This document shows positions 1 through 6,876 of a stretch of DNA of 10,749 nt, piece after piece. How positions within the stretch are numbered: the first letter of the stretch is position 1; the number at the start of each line of letters is the position of its first letter. This DNA is from an uncultured Pseudomonadota bacterium. GTDB lineage: Bacteria > Myxococcota_A > UBA796 > CAJQPC01. Location: contig CALGIB010000481.1 of assembly GCA_937915955.1 (NCBI GenBank), forward strand, positions 1-10,749. Direction: 5' to 3'. The notes beneath the pieces are model-generated. The model saw only the letters and a program-made list of their open reading frames with translations, did not search any database and had not been told where the DNA came from. A program made the position numbers and the translations under genes.

Positions 1-706
1 GCAGGATCTTGGCGGCGTAGGCCACCGCGTCCTCGGGGACCACGGACCCGTCGGTCCAGACCTCGAGCGAGAGCTTGTCGTAGTCGGTGCGACGGCCAAC
101 GCGAGCGTTGGTGACCGTGTACTTGACCTTCTTGATCGGCGTGTGGATCGAGTCGACTGGAATCAGCCCCAGGGGCTGCTCCGCCAGCTTGTTCTGCACC
201 GCGGGCACGTAGCCCTTGCCCATGCCGAAGTGCAGCTCAGCGCCGAACTCGCCGTCCTGGGTCAGGGTAGCGACCGGGTGGTCAGGGTTCAGGATTTCCG
301 CGTCCACCCCTTCTGGGAACACGATGTCCTTGGCCGTGACGACCACAGCGCCACCGGGGCTACCGGTGCAAGCGATCGAGCCGGTGAAGCTCGTGATCGC
401 ACCGGTCTTGACCAGCACGCCCTTGAGGTTGAGCACGATCGTGGTGACGTCCTCGACCACGCCAGGGATGCTGGAGAACTCGTGCAGGACGCCTTCGATG
501 CGAACCGAGGTCACCGCGCAGCCCTGAAGGCTGGACAGCAACACGCGACGAAGCGAGTTGCCGATGGTGATACCGAAGCCGCGCTCGAGGGGGCGAGCCA
601 CGAACTTGCCGTAGGTGCCGTTCGAGCGGGTGTCGCGCTCCACGGCCCGGGGCTTGATGAGGTTGCGCCAGTTGCCGTAGACGCTTTCAGCGAGGGGGTT
701 AGCCAT
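1..706 (-). CDS. rpoA: RNA polymerase alpha subunit, 3'-truncated by window edge
   Basis: This encodes the alpha subunit of RNA polymerase, whose dimer is the scaffold on which beta and beta' assemble. The first 235 residues are visible. They cover the N-terminal domain; the linker and the DNA-contacting C-terminal domain lie outside the window. The diagnostic dimerisation motif is at residues 39-60 (PLERGFGITIGNSLRR onward), with Arg54 matching the conserved Arg of the LRR motif. GCAVTSVRIEGVLHEFSS (62-79), GYVPA (165-169) and the RRTDYDKL segment (205-212) are also typical of the family. The ATG at 706-704 follows GAGAGGAAAG about 6 nt upstream. It is separated from rpsK by 158 nt with no rpsD between them. 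The loop around residues 100-124 appears a few residues longer than in E. coli. Identity is secure; the stop codon is not seen. Confidence 0.97.
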   Translation of the reverse strand, partial: MANPLAESVYGNWRNLIKPRAVERDTRSNGTYGKFVARPLERGFGITIGNSLRRVLLSSLQGCAVTSVRIEGVLHEFSSIPGVVEDVTTIVLNLKGVLVKTGAITSFTGSIACTGSPGGAVVVTAKDIVFPEGVDAEILNPDHPVATLTQDGEFGAELHFGMGKGYVPAVQNKLAEQPLGLIPVDSIHTPIKKVKYTVTNARVGRRTDYDKLSLEVWTDGSVVPEDAVAYAAKIL

Positions 707-782
707 GTGTACTCTTTCCTCTCCGGGGCTTCTTCCAGGCCAGACCAGGGCCAGGTTCTTCACCCCGAACAGATGAAGCGAC

Positions 783-801
783 TCCGCGCGAAACACGCGG
801 A
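783..801 (-). repeat. Short inverted repeat upstream of rpoA
   Basis: TCCGCG and CGCGGA form a perfect 6-bp stem around a 7-nt loop. The next bases on the minus strand are not T-rich, so this is not a classical terminator. It lies about 75 nt before the rpoA start codon, well clear of the ribosome-binding site. Confidence 0.5.
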
Positions 802-816
802 CCGGTGGTCATGCCG

Positions 817-848
817 AGACCCGTGGAGCGTCACCGCGCCACGGGCCT
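817..848 (-). repeat. Strong GNRA-capped hairpin downstream of rpsK
   Basis: Read on the minus strand, AGGCCCGTGG (848-839) pairs with CCACGGGTCT (826-817). That is 10 base pairs, one of them G-U. A single C/T mismatch follows, then GCG/CGC closes a GTGA loop, which fits the GNRA tetraloop class in RNA. It starts 17 nt after the rpsK stop codon. No T-run follows, so a Rho-independent terminator is unlikely. An RNA stability, processing or protein-binding element is possible; the function is inferred only from the quality of the structure. Confidence 0.6.
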
Positions 849-864
849 TCGCCAGGGATTGAAA

Positions 865-1257
865 TCAGACCCGACGGCGCTTGGGGGGGCGGCAGCCGTT
901 GTGCGGAATCGGGGTCACGTCCTTGATCATCGTGATCTTGAGGCCCGTGTTCGCGATGGCCCGCAGCGCGGACTCACGACCAGAACCCGGACCCTTCACG
1001 AACACACCGACCGTCTTCATGCCGTGGTCCATCGCCTTGCGGGCGGCGTCCTCGGACACGAGCTGAGCAGCGAAGGGCGTGCTCTTGCGCGAGCCCTTGA
1101 AGCCCTTCACGCCAGCGCTGGACCACGCGACGGTGTTCCCGGCGGGATCGGTGATGGTCACGATGGTGTTGTTGAACGTCGCCTGGATGTGAACGACCCC
1201 AGCGGGGATGTTCTTCTTTACCCGGCGCCCGGCCTTCTTCTTCTTGGGGGAAGCCAT
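865..1257 (-). CDS. rpsK: 30S ribosomal protein S11
   Basis: S11 sits on the platform of the 30S subunit and helps shape the mRNA exit channel with S7 and S18. The 130-residue product has the usual length. It opens with a very basic tail (residues 1-18, rich in Lys and Arg). The core GVVHIQATFNNTIVTITDPAG spans residues 20-40. It ends with the family signature leading to TPIPHNGCRPPKRRR (115-129). The ATG start has CGGAG about 8 nt upstream. It lies 15 nt after rpsM, as expected for the alpha operon. Downstream, rpsD is absent and a strong hairpin follows the TGA stop. Identity is secure. Confidence 0.98.
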   Translation of the reverse strand: MASPKKKKAGRRVKKNIPAGVVHIQATFNNTIVTITDPAGNTVAWSSAGVKGFKGSRKSTPFAAQLVSEDAARKAMDHGMKTVGVFVKGPGSGRESALRAIANTGLKITMIKDVTPIPHNGCRPPKRRRV

Positions 1258-1272
1258 ATTCTGAACTCCGAG

Positions 1273-1638
1273 CTACCGGCGACGACCGGGGACGCGCTTG
1301 GGGCCCTTGCGGGTCCGTGCGTTGGTGTGAGTGCGCTGGCCACGAACAGGCAGGCCCCGCTTGTGGCGGAGACCGCGGTAGGTGCCGAGATCGATCAGGC
1401 GCTTGATGTTCATGGCGACCTCCTTACGGAGCTCACCTTCCACCGTGCAGTTGCGCTGAATCATCTCGCGAATCCTCGCGACCTCGACCTCGCTGAGGTC
1501 CTGGACGCGAACGTGCGCGTCGACCTGAGCGTCGGCGCAGATGCGCGAAGCGGTAGCACGGCCAATGCCGTAGATGTAGGTCAGGGCGATGTCCACGCGC
1601 TTGTTGCGCGGGAGATCGACGCCCTCGATGCGTGCCAT
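1273..1638 (-). CDS. rpsM: 30S ribosomal protein S13
   Basis: S13 is in the head of the 30S subunit, contacts the 50S central protuberance, and its C-terminal tail reaches toward the P-site tRNA. The product has 121 residues, normal for the family. The N-terminal MARIEGVDLP and the helix-hairpin-helix-like YIYGIGRATA (21-30) are visible. The signature RGLRHKRGLPVRGQRTHTNA lies at 88-107, followed by a highly basic tail. The ATG is preceded by AGAGGAGA at good spacing. It lies 13 nt after rpmJ and 15 nt before rpsK, and is almost certainly co-transcribed with both. Confidence 0.98.
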   Translation of the reverse strand: MARIEGVDLPRNKRVDIALTYIYGIGRATASRICADAQVDAHVRVQDLSEVEVARIREMIQRNCTVEGELRKEVAMNIKRLIDLGTYRGLRHKRGLPVRGQRTHTNARTRKGPKRVPGRRR

Positions 1639-1651
1639 GGGACGTCTCCTC

Positions 1652-1765
1652 TCAGCCCTGTCGCTGCTTGTGCTTGGGGTTCTCGCAGATGACGCGAACC
1701 ACGCCCCGTCGTCGAATGACGTGGCACTTGTCGCACATCTTCTTCACAGAAGCCTGGACTTTCAT
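1652..1765 (-). CDS. rpmJ: 50S ribosomal protein L36 (zinc-ribbon form)
   Basis: L36 is the smallest 50S protein and binds 23S rRNA near the L7/L12 stalk base. The product has 37 residues and starts MKVQASVKKMCDKC. It keeps the complete zinc-binding set Cys11, Cys14, Cys27 and His32, so this is the zinc-containing (C+) type. The frame stays open upstream, but the ATG at 1765 was chosen because the family starts with MKV and GGAGAGG lies about 6 nt upstream. In many bacteria infA lies between map and rpmJ; here only 56 nt separate them and infA is absent. Confidence 0.97.
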   Translation of the reverse strand: MKVQASVKKMCDKCHVIRRRGVVRVICENPKHKQRQG

Positions 1766-1821
1766 GTCTGTCCTCTCCTCGCCGGTAGACCGGTTCATAG
1801 GTGGACGGTTGTCAGATTGCG

Positions 1822-2583
1822 CTAGGACAGCGCGGTGAGAATCTCGGGCCCATGCGACGTCACGAGAACCGTGTGTTCGAAATGGGCAGCGAGAGAGCCA
1901 TCCGCGGTCACGACCGTCCAGCGGTCGCCCAGGGTGCGGCACCTCCAGCTGCCCATCGTGACCATCGGTTCGATGGCGATGCACATGCCCGGCTTCAAGA
2001 GAGCACCCGTGCCAGCCTTGCCGTAGTTTGGAACGGAGGGCTCCTCGTGGAGGTTCCTTCCGATGCCATGACCTACGTACTGCCGGACGACCCCGAAGCC
2101 AGATGCTTCGACCATCGTCTGGACCCGGTGACCGATGTCTCCAACGCGTGCACCGGGTACTGCACAGGACGCCGCCGTATATAGAGCTTCTCGCGTCACG
2201 TCAAGGAGCTCTTGGACCCGGGGTGGGACGGGGCCGAGCACCTGGGTGAACGCCAGGTCCGCGAAGTAGCCCTCGTACTCCAGCCCGAAGTCCAGGCTGA
2301 TGAGGTCCCCCTCGAGGAGCGGCCGATCGTCGGGGATGCCGTGAACCACCTGCTCGTTACGGCTCGAACACAGAGAGGCCGGAAACACATCCCGGCCCAC
2401 CTGGTAGCCCTTGAATGCGGGCCTGGCGCCGCGCTCCCGGATCGACCGTTCGGTCAACGCGTCCAGTTCGACGGGCGTGACACCCACGCGGACCGCGCTT
2501 CGGACTATCTCGGCGACCTCGGCCAGCAGCCTCGCCGAGGTCCGCATGCGCTGGACCTCCCAGGGCTGCTTGACCGCGATCAT
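1822..2583 (-). CDS. map: Methionine aminopeptidase, type I
   Basis: Map removes the initiator methionine from nascent cytosolic proteins using a two-metal centre. The 253-residue product contains all expected ligands and catalytic residues: His81 (VVHGIPDD), Asp98 and Asp109 (SLDFGLEYEGYFAD), His172 (VGHGIG), His179, Glu205 (AIEPMV) and Glu236 (HFEHTV). It has no N-terminal SEC-C zinc-finger extension, so this is the short bacterial form. The frame is open further upstream, but that part is an out-of-frame overlap with adk. The ATG at 2583 overlaps the adk TGA as ATGA, implying translational coupling. Identity is secure. Confidence 0.97.
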   Translation of the reverse strand: MIAVKQPWEVQRMRTSARLLAEVAEIVRSAVRVGVTPVELDALTERSIRERGARPAFKGYQVGRDVFPASLCSSRNEQVVHGIPDDRPLLEGDLISLDFGLEYEGYFADLAFTQVLGPVPPRVQELLDVTREALYTAASCAVPGARVGDIGHRVQTMVEASGFGVVRQYVGHGIGRNLHEEPSVPNYGKAGTGALLKPGMCIAIEPMVTMGSWRCRTLGDRWTVVTADGSLAAHFEHTVLVTSHGPEILTALS

Positions 2584-3221
2584 CCCAGCGCGGTGCGGAT
2601 GCGCCCAGCGACCCCGTCGATGCCACCGACACCGTCCACTCGCGAGACCAGCCCCTTGGAATCGAAGAACTCGAGCACTGGCGCGGTCTGCTGGTGGTAG
2701 GTAGCGAGTCGGGCCTTCACCGTGGCCTCGGTGTCGTCGCTGCGCTGGACGACCTTTCCGGCGCAGCGGTCGCAGGTCCCCTCGACCGCGGGAGGGTTGT
2801 GGTCCACGTGGTACGTGGACCCGCAGTCCAGGCATGTCCTGCGACCGGACAGCCGTCGCACGAGCTGCTCGTCGGGGACCTCCAGCGCGACCACACCGGC
2901 CAGCTTCCAGCCGCTCGACTCGGCCCAGGCCACCAACAGCTCCGACTGCTTCACCGTCCGCGGAAAGCCGTCGAAGAGAACGCCCGACTGGACATCCTCA
3001 TCGCCGAGGCGATCCTCGACCAGTTTCCAGACCACTTCGTCTGGAACGAGCTGGCCCTCGTCCATGAAGGACCGCGCCAACTGCCCGAGGTCGGTGTTCT
3101 GCTTCAGGTTTCTCCGGAAGATGTCTCCGGTAGCGACCTGGACCATACCGAACTCAGCACAGAGCGACCCGGCCTGTGTGCCCTTGCCCGCGCCTGGCGG
3201 ACCAAAGAGGATGAGGTTCAC
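2580..3221 (-). CDS. adk: Adenylate kinase with Cys4 zinc LID
   Basis: Adenylate kinase interconverts ATP plus AMP with two ADP in the cytosol. The 213-residue product has the P-loop GPPGAGKGT at 7-15, the AMP-binding TGDIFR (31-36) and FDGFPRT (83-89), and the later R-S-D-D region (160-163). The long LID carries Cys130, Cys133, Cys150 and Cys153, the set expected for a structural zinc site rather than the polar-residue LID of E. coli. The start is GTG at 3221, supported by GAGGAGGG that overlaps the secY stop codon. Its TGA overlaps the map ATG. The secY-adk-map order is common in bacteria. Confidence 0.98.
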   Translation of the reverse strand: MNLILFGPPGAGKGTQAGSLCAEFGMVQVATGDIFRRNLKQNTDLGQLARSFMDEGQLVPDEVVWKLVEDRLGDEDVQSGVLFDGFPRTVKQSELLVAWAESSGWKLAGVVALEVPDEQLVRRLSGRRTCLDCGSTYHVDHNPPAVEGTCDRCAGKVVQRSDDTEATVKARLATYHQQTAPVLEFFDSKGLVSRVDGVGGIDGVAGRIRTALG

Positions 3222-3224
3222 GCG

Positions 3225-3232
3225 CCCTCCTC
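3225..3232 (-). promoter_or_regulatory. adk ribosome-binding site inside the secY stop
   Basis: The minus strand reads TGA GGAGGG CGC GTG. The strong Shine-Dalgarno core therefore starts within the secY stop codon and sits 3-4 nt before the adk GTG. This fixes the adk start at a GTG codon and suggests that ribosomes ending secY help start adk. Confidence 0.8.
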
Positions 3233-4583
3233 AGGTGGTGTCTTTCGTCTTCTCAATCAGGCGACGGTGGCGTCCTCGGACGTTCCCGCTCGAGCCGCTG
3301 CCCATGAGCCCATCGTAGTGCTTGGTCAGCAGGTGACCCTCGATCTGGGCGACCGTGTCCAGCGAGACACTGACGACGATGAGCAAGCTGGTGCCACCGA
3401 AGTAGAACGGGACGCCGTACTCCGTAATCAACAGCGTCGGAATCATGCAGACCGCGGCCAGGTAGAGCGCGCCCGCCGTGGTCAGGCGCTGCAGGATGCG
3501 GTCGAGGTAGTCGGCGGTCTGCTTGCCGGGGCGAATGCCCGGTATGTAGCCGCCGTGCTTCTTCAGGTTGTCGGCGACGTCGACCGGGTTGAAGGTCACG
3601 GCTGTGTAGAAGAACGCGAAGAAGATGATCAGCCCGACGTAGACCAGATTGTACATCCACCGTCCGGGCGACAGCGTGGCCATGACGTTGCGGAAGAGCG
3701 GGTGGTCGTAGAAGGTCTGCAGCGTCGCCGGGAACATCAGCACAGCGCTGGCGAAGATCGGCGGGATGACCCCGGCCACGTTGACCTTGAGCGGCAGGTG
3801 CGTCGCCTGGCCGCCGTAGACCCGTCGACCGATGACGCGTTTCGCGTATTGGATGGGGATCTGCCGCTGGGCCCGCTCCATGAAGACGATGGCCGCCAGC
3901 GTCGCGAACATGAAGGCGCCGAGGCCCACAAGGCCCACGAGGGTCAGGTCGCCGACCTGCACCTTCTGAATCATCATCACAACGCCCTGGGGCAGGCCTG
4001 CGATGATTCCGGCGGTGATGATCAGCGAGGCGCCGTTGCCCACGCCTCGCTCCGTGATCTGCTCACCGAGCCACATCACGAAGCAGGAGCCGGCGGTCAT
4101 GGTCATCACGGTCATGAAGCGGAACCAAGCCCCGGCTTCGATGACGACGTCTGCTCCGGCCCCGCTGCGCATCTGCTCAAGTCCCACAGCGATGCTGAAG
4201 GACTGGACGATGGCGATGGCGATGGTGCCATACCGGGTGTACTGGGTGATCTTGTTGCGGCCCGACTGCCCCTCTTTGGAGAGACGCTCGAGCTGCGGCA
4301 CCGTGGCCGTCAGCAGCTGGATGATGATCGACGCGCTGATGTACGGCATGATGCCGAGCACGAACACGCTGAACTGAGCCAGCGCGCCACCCGAGAACAT
4401 GTCGTAGAGACCGAACAGGGTGCCAGAGTTGTCCGCGAAGAAAGCCGACATGGCTTCGCGGTCGACACCCGGCGCCGGCACAAAGATGCCGAGCCGATAC
4501 ACAGCCAGCATCGCCAGCGTGAACAAGATCCGGTTGCGTAGCTCCGGAACCTTGAAGATGTCAGCGAGCGCGCTGGCCTTCAC
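3231..4583 (-). CDS. secY: Preprotein translocase channel subunit SecY
   Basis: SecY forms the pore of the SecYEG channel in the inner membrane, used for export with SecA and for co-translational insertion. The 450-residue product has ten hydrophobic segments in the standard layout. The first family signature FVLGIMPYISASIIIQLL lies at 74-91 and the second near GNGASLIITAGII (183-195). The cytosolic loop needed for SecA and ribosome contact, YIPGIRPGKQTADYL (346-360), includes Arg351, equivalent to Arg357 of E. coli. The C-terminus has the usual GHLLTKHYDGLMG. The start is GTG at 4583. It has no strong Shine-Dalgarno sequence and sits 31 nt after rplO, so coupled or leader-dependent initiation is possible. 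Confidence 0.97.
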   Translation of the reverse strand: MKASALADIFKVPELRNRILFTLAMLAVYRLGIFVPAPGVDREAMSAFFADNSGTLFGLYDMFSGGALAQFSVFVLGIMPYISASIIIQLLTATVPQLERLSKEGQSGRNKITQYTRYGTIAIAIVQSFSIAVGLEQMRSGAGADVVIEAGAWFRFMTVMTMTAGSCFVMWLGEQITERGVGNGASLIITAGIIAGLPQGVVMMIQKVQVGDLTLVGLVGLGAFMFATLAAIVFMERAQRQIPIQYAKRVIGRRVYGGQATHLPLKVNVAGVIPPIFASAVLMFPATLQTFYDHPLFRNVMATLSPGRWMYNLVYVGLIIFFAFFYTAVTFNPVDVADNLKKHGGYIPGIRPGKQTADYLDRILQRLTTAGALYLAAVCMIPTLLITEYGVPFYFGGTSLLIVVSVSLDTVAQIEGHLLTKHYDGLMGSGSSGNVRGRHRRLIEKTKDTT

Positions 4584-4614
4584 AGAATGCCCAGGTTCGA
4601 GGTCGAGTCGTAGC

Positions 4615-5067
4615 TCAGACGGTCTCGGCGGATCCGCCGGCGGCCGTGATCTTCTCGAGGGCAGACTTGGAGAACTTGGCCGCCTTCACGGTGAAGGCCT
4701 TGGTCAGGTCACCGCGGCCAAGTACCTTGAGTCCGTCCTTGCCCTGACGGCTGACGGCGCCCGACTCAGCCAGTAGGGCCAGGTCGACGACAGCGCCCGC
4801 GTCGAAGCGTGCCTCGATCATCTCGAGGTTGATGACGGTGTAGTCCTTCGAGAAGGGGTTGTGGAAGCCTCGCTTCGGCAGGCGCCGCTGCAGAGGCATC
4901 TGACCGCCCTCGAATCCGGCGCGGACGCCAGAGCCCGAGCGCGAGCCGTAGCCCTTCTGCCCGCGACCGGCGGTGCGACCCTTACCGGATCCCTCACCAC
5001 GGCCAACGCGGACCCTCGTCTTCGTAGAGCCGGGAGCCGGCTTCAGGTTGGAAAGCTCGTTTGCCAT
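4615..5067 (-). CDS. rplO: 50S ribosomal protein L15
   Basis: L15 is a late-assembly 50S protein whose extended N-terminal arm threads through 23S rRNA. The 150-residue product has the Gly/Arg/Lys-rich arm at about 14-55, with GRGEGSGKGRTAGRGQKG at 22-39, and the conserved FEGGQMPLQRRLPKRGF segment (52-68). The C-terminal globular domain ends with the L15 signature from KVLGRGDL (114-121) through KFSKSALEKITAAGG. The ATG follows CAGGAGA at about 9 nt. It comes 33 nt after rpmD and leads into secY, the conserved spc-operon order. Identity is secure. Confidence 0.97.
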   Translation of the reverse strand: MANELSNLKPAPGSTKTRVRVGRGEGSGKGRTAGRGQKGYGSRSGSGVRAGFEGGQMPLQRRLPKRGFHNPFSKDYTVINLEMIEARFDAGAVVDLALLAESGAVSRQGKDGLKVLGRGDLTKAFTVKAAKFSKSALEKITAAGGSAETV

Positions 5068-5100
5068 GATGTGTTTCTCCTGGTCGGAAGGAAGGAGGCC

Positions 5101-5286
5101 TCAGGCCTCGACTTCCTCCACGGACACGAGGTGGAGGACCTTCTTGACCATGCCGCGGACGGCCGGGGTGTTCTCGAGGGTCCGCGAGGAGCGGATCTTG
5201 CGCAGACCGAGTCCGCGAACCGAGGCCTGCTGGGACTCAGTCTGGCCGATGGTGGAACGCGTCAGCGTCACCTTGAGCTTCTTCAT
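5101..5286 (-). CDS. rpmD: 50S ribosomal protein L30
   Basis: L30 is a small 50S protein. The 61-residue product has the normal bacterial length and the family pattern: a short beta strand KKLKVTLTRSTIG (2-14), then RGLGLRKI (24-31), an NTPAVRGMVKKV helix (39-50) and LVSVEE at the end. The ATG is preceded by AGGAGG. It lies 60 nt after rpsE and 33 nt before rplO. The position between S5 and L15 confirms the call. Nothing unusual is seen. Confidence 0.96.
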   Translation of the reverse strand: MKKLKVTLTRSTIGQTESQQASVRGLGLRKIRSSRTLENTPAVRGMVKKVLHLVSVEEVEA

Positions 5287-5346
5287 GGGGAGTCGCCTCC
5301 TGGGCTGCCCGTCGGGGAAGCCTATTCACCAAGATCCAAGCGGCTA

Positions 5347-5904
5347 CTAGCGCTTGGTCCAGTGCCGCTGACCAACGGTGTAGTTCTGGTAGACGCCATC
5401 GACATCCTTGCCGAGACGGTGAGCGTACTGCTCGGGGGTTTCCATGCTCTTCAGCGCCGCCAGCGTGGCCCGGACGCTGTTGTGAGGGTTGCTGGAACCC
5501 AGGCCCTTGGTCAGGACGTTGTGGTAGCCAGCGGCGTCGAGGATTGCGCGCACGGTGGGGCCAGCGATGACACCAGTACCGGGCGCGGCAGGCTTGAGCA
5601 TGACCTTGCCGGCGCCGAAGCGACCGACGGTCTCGTGGGGGACCGTTCCGTCCACCATCGCCGCCTGGAAGAGGTTGCCGCGAGCCTTGGTGCTGGCCTT
5701 GCGGATCGCCTCCGGGACCTCATTGGCCTTTCCGAAGCCGACACCGACCTTGCCCTCGCCGTCACCGACGACAACGATCGCCGAGAAGCTGAAGCGTCGA
5801 CCGCCCTTGACGACCTTGGCAACACGATTGATGTGGATGACCTTTTCGATCAATCCGTCGTCGGGCTGCTGGTTGTTCCGACGTCCGCGAGACATACGAG
5901 CCAT
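5347..5904 (-). CDS. rpsE: 30S ribosomal protein S5
   Basis: S5 lies near the decoding centre and mRNA entry site and affects accuracy; its N-terminal loop is where spectinomycin-resistance changes occur in other bacteria. The 185-residue product has the double-stranded-RNA-binding-like domain with VAKVVKGGRRFSFSAIVVVG (28-47), then GKVGVGFGKANEVPEAIRKA (51-70). The C-terminal domain includes GTGVIAGPTVRAILDAAG (109-126) and GSSNPHNSVRATLAAL (136-151). The frame is open well upstream, but that part is an out-of-frame overlap with rplR. ATG 5904 has GGAGGCGGAGG upstream; a second ATG three codons later would also work. Confidence 0.96.
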   Translation of the reverse strand: MARMSRGRRNNQQPDDGLIEKVIHINRVAKVVKGGRRFSFSAIVVVGDGEGKVGVGFGKANEVPEAIRKASTKARGNLFQAAMVDGTVPHETVGRFGAGKVMLKPAAPGTGVIAGPTVRAILDAAGYHNVLTKGLGSSNPHNSVRATLAALKSMETPEQYAHRLGKDVDGVYQNYTVGQRHWTKR

Positions 5905-5944
5905 TAGGAAACCTCCGCCTCCAGCGCTGTGCGCGCCGGATGGC

Positions 5945-6316
5945 TCAGAACTTGAGACCGGCCTCACGAGCGGCGTCGGCGAGAGCCTTGACGCGGCCGT
6001 GGAACAGGAAGCCGTTGCGGTCGAACACCACGCTGACGATGGAGGAGGCCTTGGCCTTCTCGGCGAGCAGCGTGCCCACCGCCCCAGCTGCAACCTTGTT
6101 GCCGCGGTGTCCATCGTGCGAAGCGAGCTCAGGCGACAGAGTCGACGCCGCAACGATCGTGCGGCCCGAGTCATCGTCGATGAGCTGAGCGTAGATGTGG
6201 TTGGTACTACGGAAGACGCTGAGCCGGGGACGCTCGGCGGTTCCCGCCAGCTTCTTCCGGATCGACTTCTTCCGACGAATTCGGGAGCGCAGGCGCTCGC
6301 TGGTCTTGTTGGCCAT
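5945..6316 (-). CDS. rplR: 50S ribosomal protein L18
   Basis: L18 binds 5S rRNA with L5 and anchors it in the central protuberance. The 123-residue product starts with a strongly basic segment (residues 8-22). The core is RPRLSVFRSTNHIYAQLIDD (29-48) and the C-terminal FDRNGFLFHGRVKALADAAR (98-117), ending GLKF. Length and layout match the family. The ATG has GGAGGG about 5 nt upstream, and the gene begins 11 nt after rplF. Identity is secure. Confidence 0.97.
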   Translation of the reverse strand: MANKTSERLRSRIRRKKSIRKKLAGTAERPRLSVFRSTNHIYAQLIDDDSGRTIVAASTLSPELASHDGHRGNKVAAGAVGTLLAEKAKASSIVSVVFDRNGFLFHGRVKALADAAREAGLKF

Positions 6317-6327
6317 GAAACCCTCCG

Positions 6328-6864
6328 CTACTTCTTCGCGGCCTTACCGGCCTTGAGACGGATCACCTCATCCGCATAGCGGACGCCCTTGCCCTTGTAG
6401 GAGTCCGGGGGACGGAAGCCGCGGATGACCGCAGCCGTCTGTCCTACAGCTTCCTTGTCGTAGCCAGAGACGGTGACCTTGGTGTTCTTGTCGACGGCTA
6501 CCGTCACGCCGGCGGGCGGCGTGAACTCGATGGGGTGCGAGTAGCCAAGGTTGAAGAGCACGAACTTGCCCTTGTCCTCGGCCTTGTAGCCAACGCCGAT
6601 GATGTCGAGCTTCTTCTCGAAGCCGGCAGTCACACCGACGACCATGTTGTTGAGCAGCGCCCGCATGAGGCCGTGGTTGGCACGGTGCTCGCGGATTTCG
6701 CTGTCTCGGGCGACCTGGAGGACACCGTCCGTCTCCGTGATGGAGACGCCGCTGACCACAGGGCGCTCGAGCTGCCCCTTGGGGCCCTTGACCATGACCG
6801 TGTCACCGATGGTGACCGTCACGCCCTTGGGCACCGGGATGGGGAGCTTGCCGATACGGGACAT
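6328..6864 (-). CDS. rplF: 50S ribosomal protein L6
   Basis: L6 binds 23S rRNA near the sarcin-ricin loop and the elongation-factor site. The 178-residue product shows the usual two similar domains: an N-terminal half starting MSRIGKLPIPVPKGV and a C-terminal half beginning near LDIIGVGYKAE (86-96). The L6 signature is at about 152-166 (PPDSYKGKGVRYADE), with Asp-Ser where many family members have Glu-Pro. The tail is Lys/Ala-rich. The ATG has a GGGAG motif upstream, 12 nt after rpsH ends. Identity is secure. Confidence 0.97.
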   Translation of the reverse strand: MSRIGKLPIPVPKGVTVTIGDTVMVKGPKGQLERPVVSGVSITETDGVLQVARDSEIREHRANHGLMRALLNNMVVGVTAGFEKKLDIIGVGYKAEDKGKFVLFNLGYSHPIEFTPPAGVTVAVDKNTKVTVSGYDKEAVGQTAAVIRGFRPPDSYKGKGVRYADEVIRLKAGKAAKK

Positions 6865-6876
6865 AGTGGACTCCCG

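Larger units (their letters stand above)
707..864 (-). promoter_or_regulatory. Structured rpsK-rpoA spacer where rpsD would normally sit
   Basis: This 158-nt stretch between the rpsK stop and the rpoA start has no plausible gene. I read the minus strand for remnants of an S4 protein and saw none. It holds two clear inverted repeats, at 817-848 and 783-801. Just before rpoA it has a purine-rich ribosome-binding region (GGAGAGGAAAGAG). Neither hairpin is followed by a run of T on the minus strand, so neither looks like an intrinsic terminator. I saw no convincing -35/-10 pair. It may be a processing, translational-control or spacer element; the role is unknown. Confidence 0.5.

Noticed and set aside
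805..1692. 295-codon open frame on the plus strand
   Set aside because: It is antisense to rpsK and rpsM and shows no domain or motif.
2584..2835. Longer N-terminus for map
   Set aside because: The extra 84 codons overlap adk in another frame and are Arg/Gly-rich; the ATGA overlap start gives the normal Map length.
2694..4541. 615-codon open frame on the plus strand opposite secY and adk
   Set aside because: It is exactly antisense to two certain genes, resembles no family, is rich in His/Asp/Arg/Gly as expected from GC-rich antisense frames, and has no credible ribosome-binding site.
4861..5907. 348-codon open frame on the plus strand
   Set aside because: It lies antisense to rplO, rpmD and rpsE and crosses all their junctions; it is a GC-rich shadow frame.
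5905..6174. Longer N-terminus for rpsE
   Set aside because: The extra codons overlap rplR out of frame; the ATG at 5904 has a strong ribosome-binding site and gives the usual S5 beginning.
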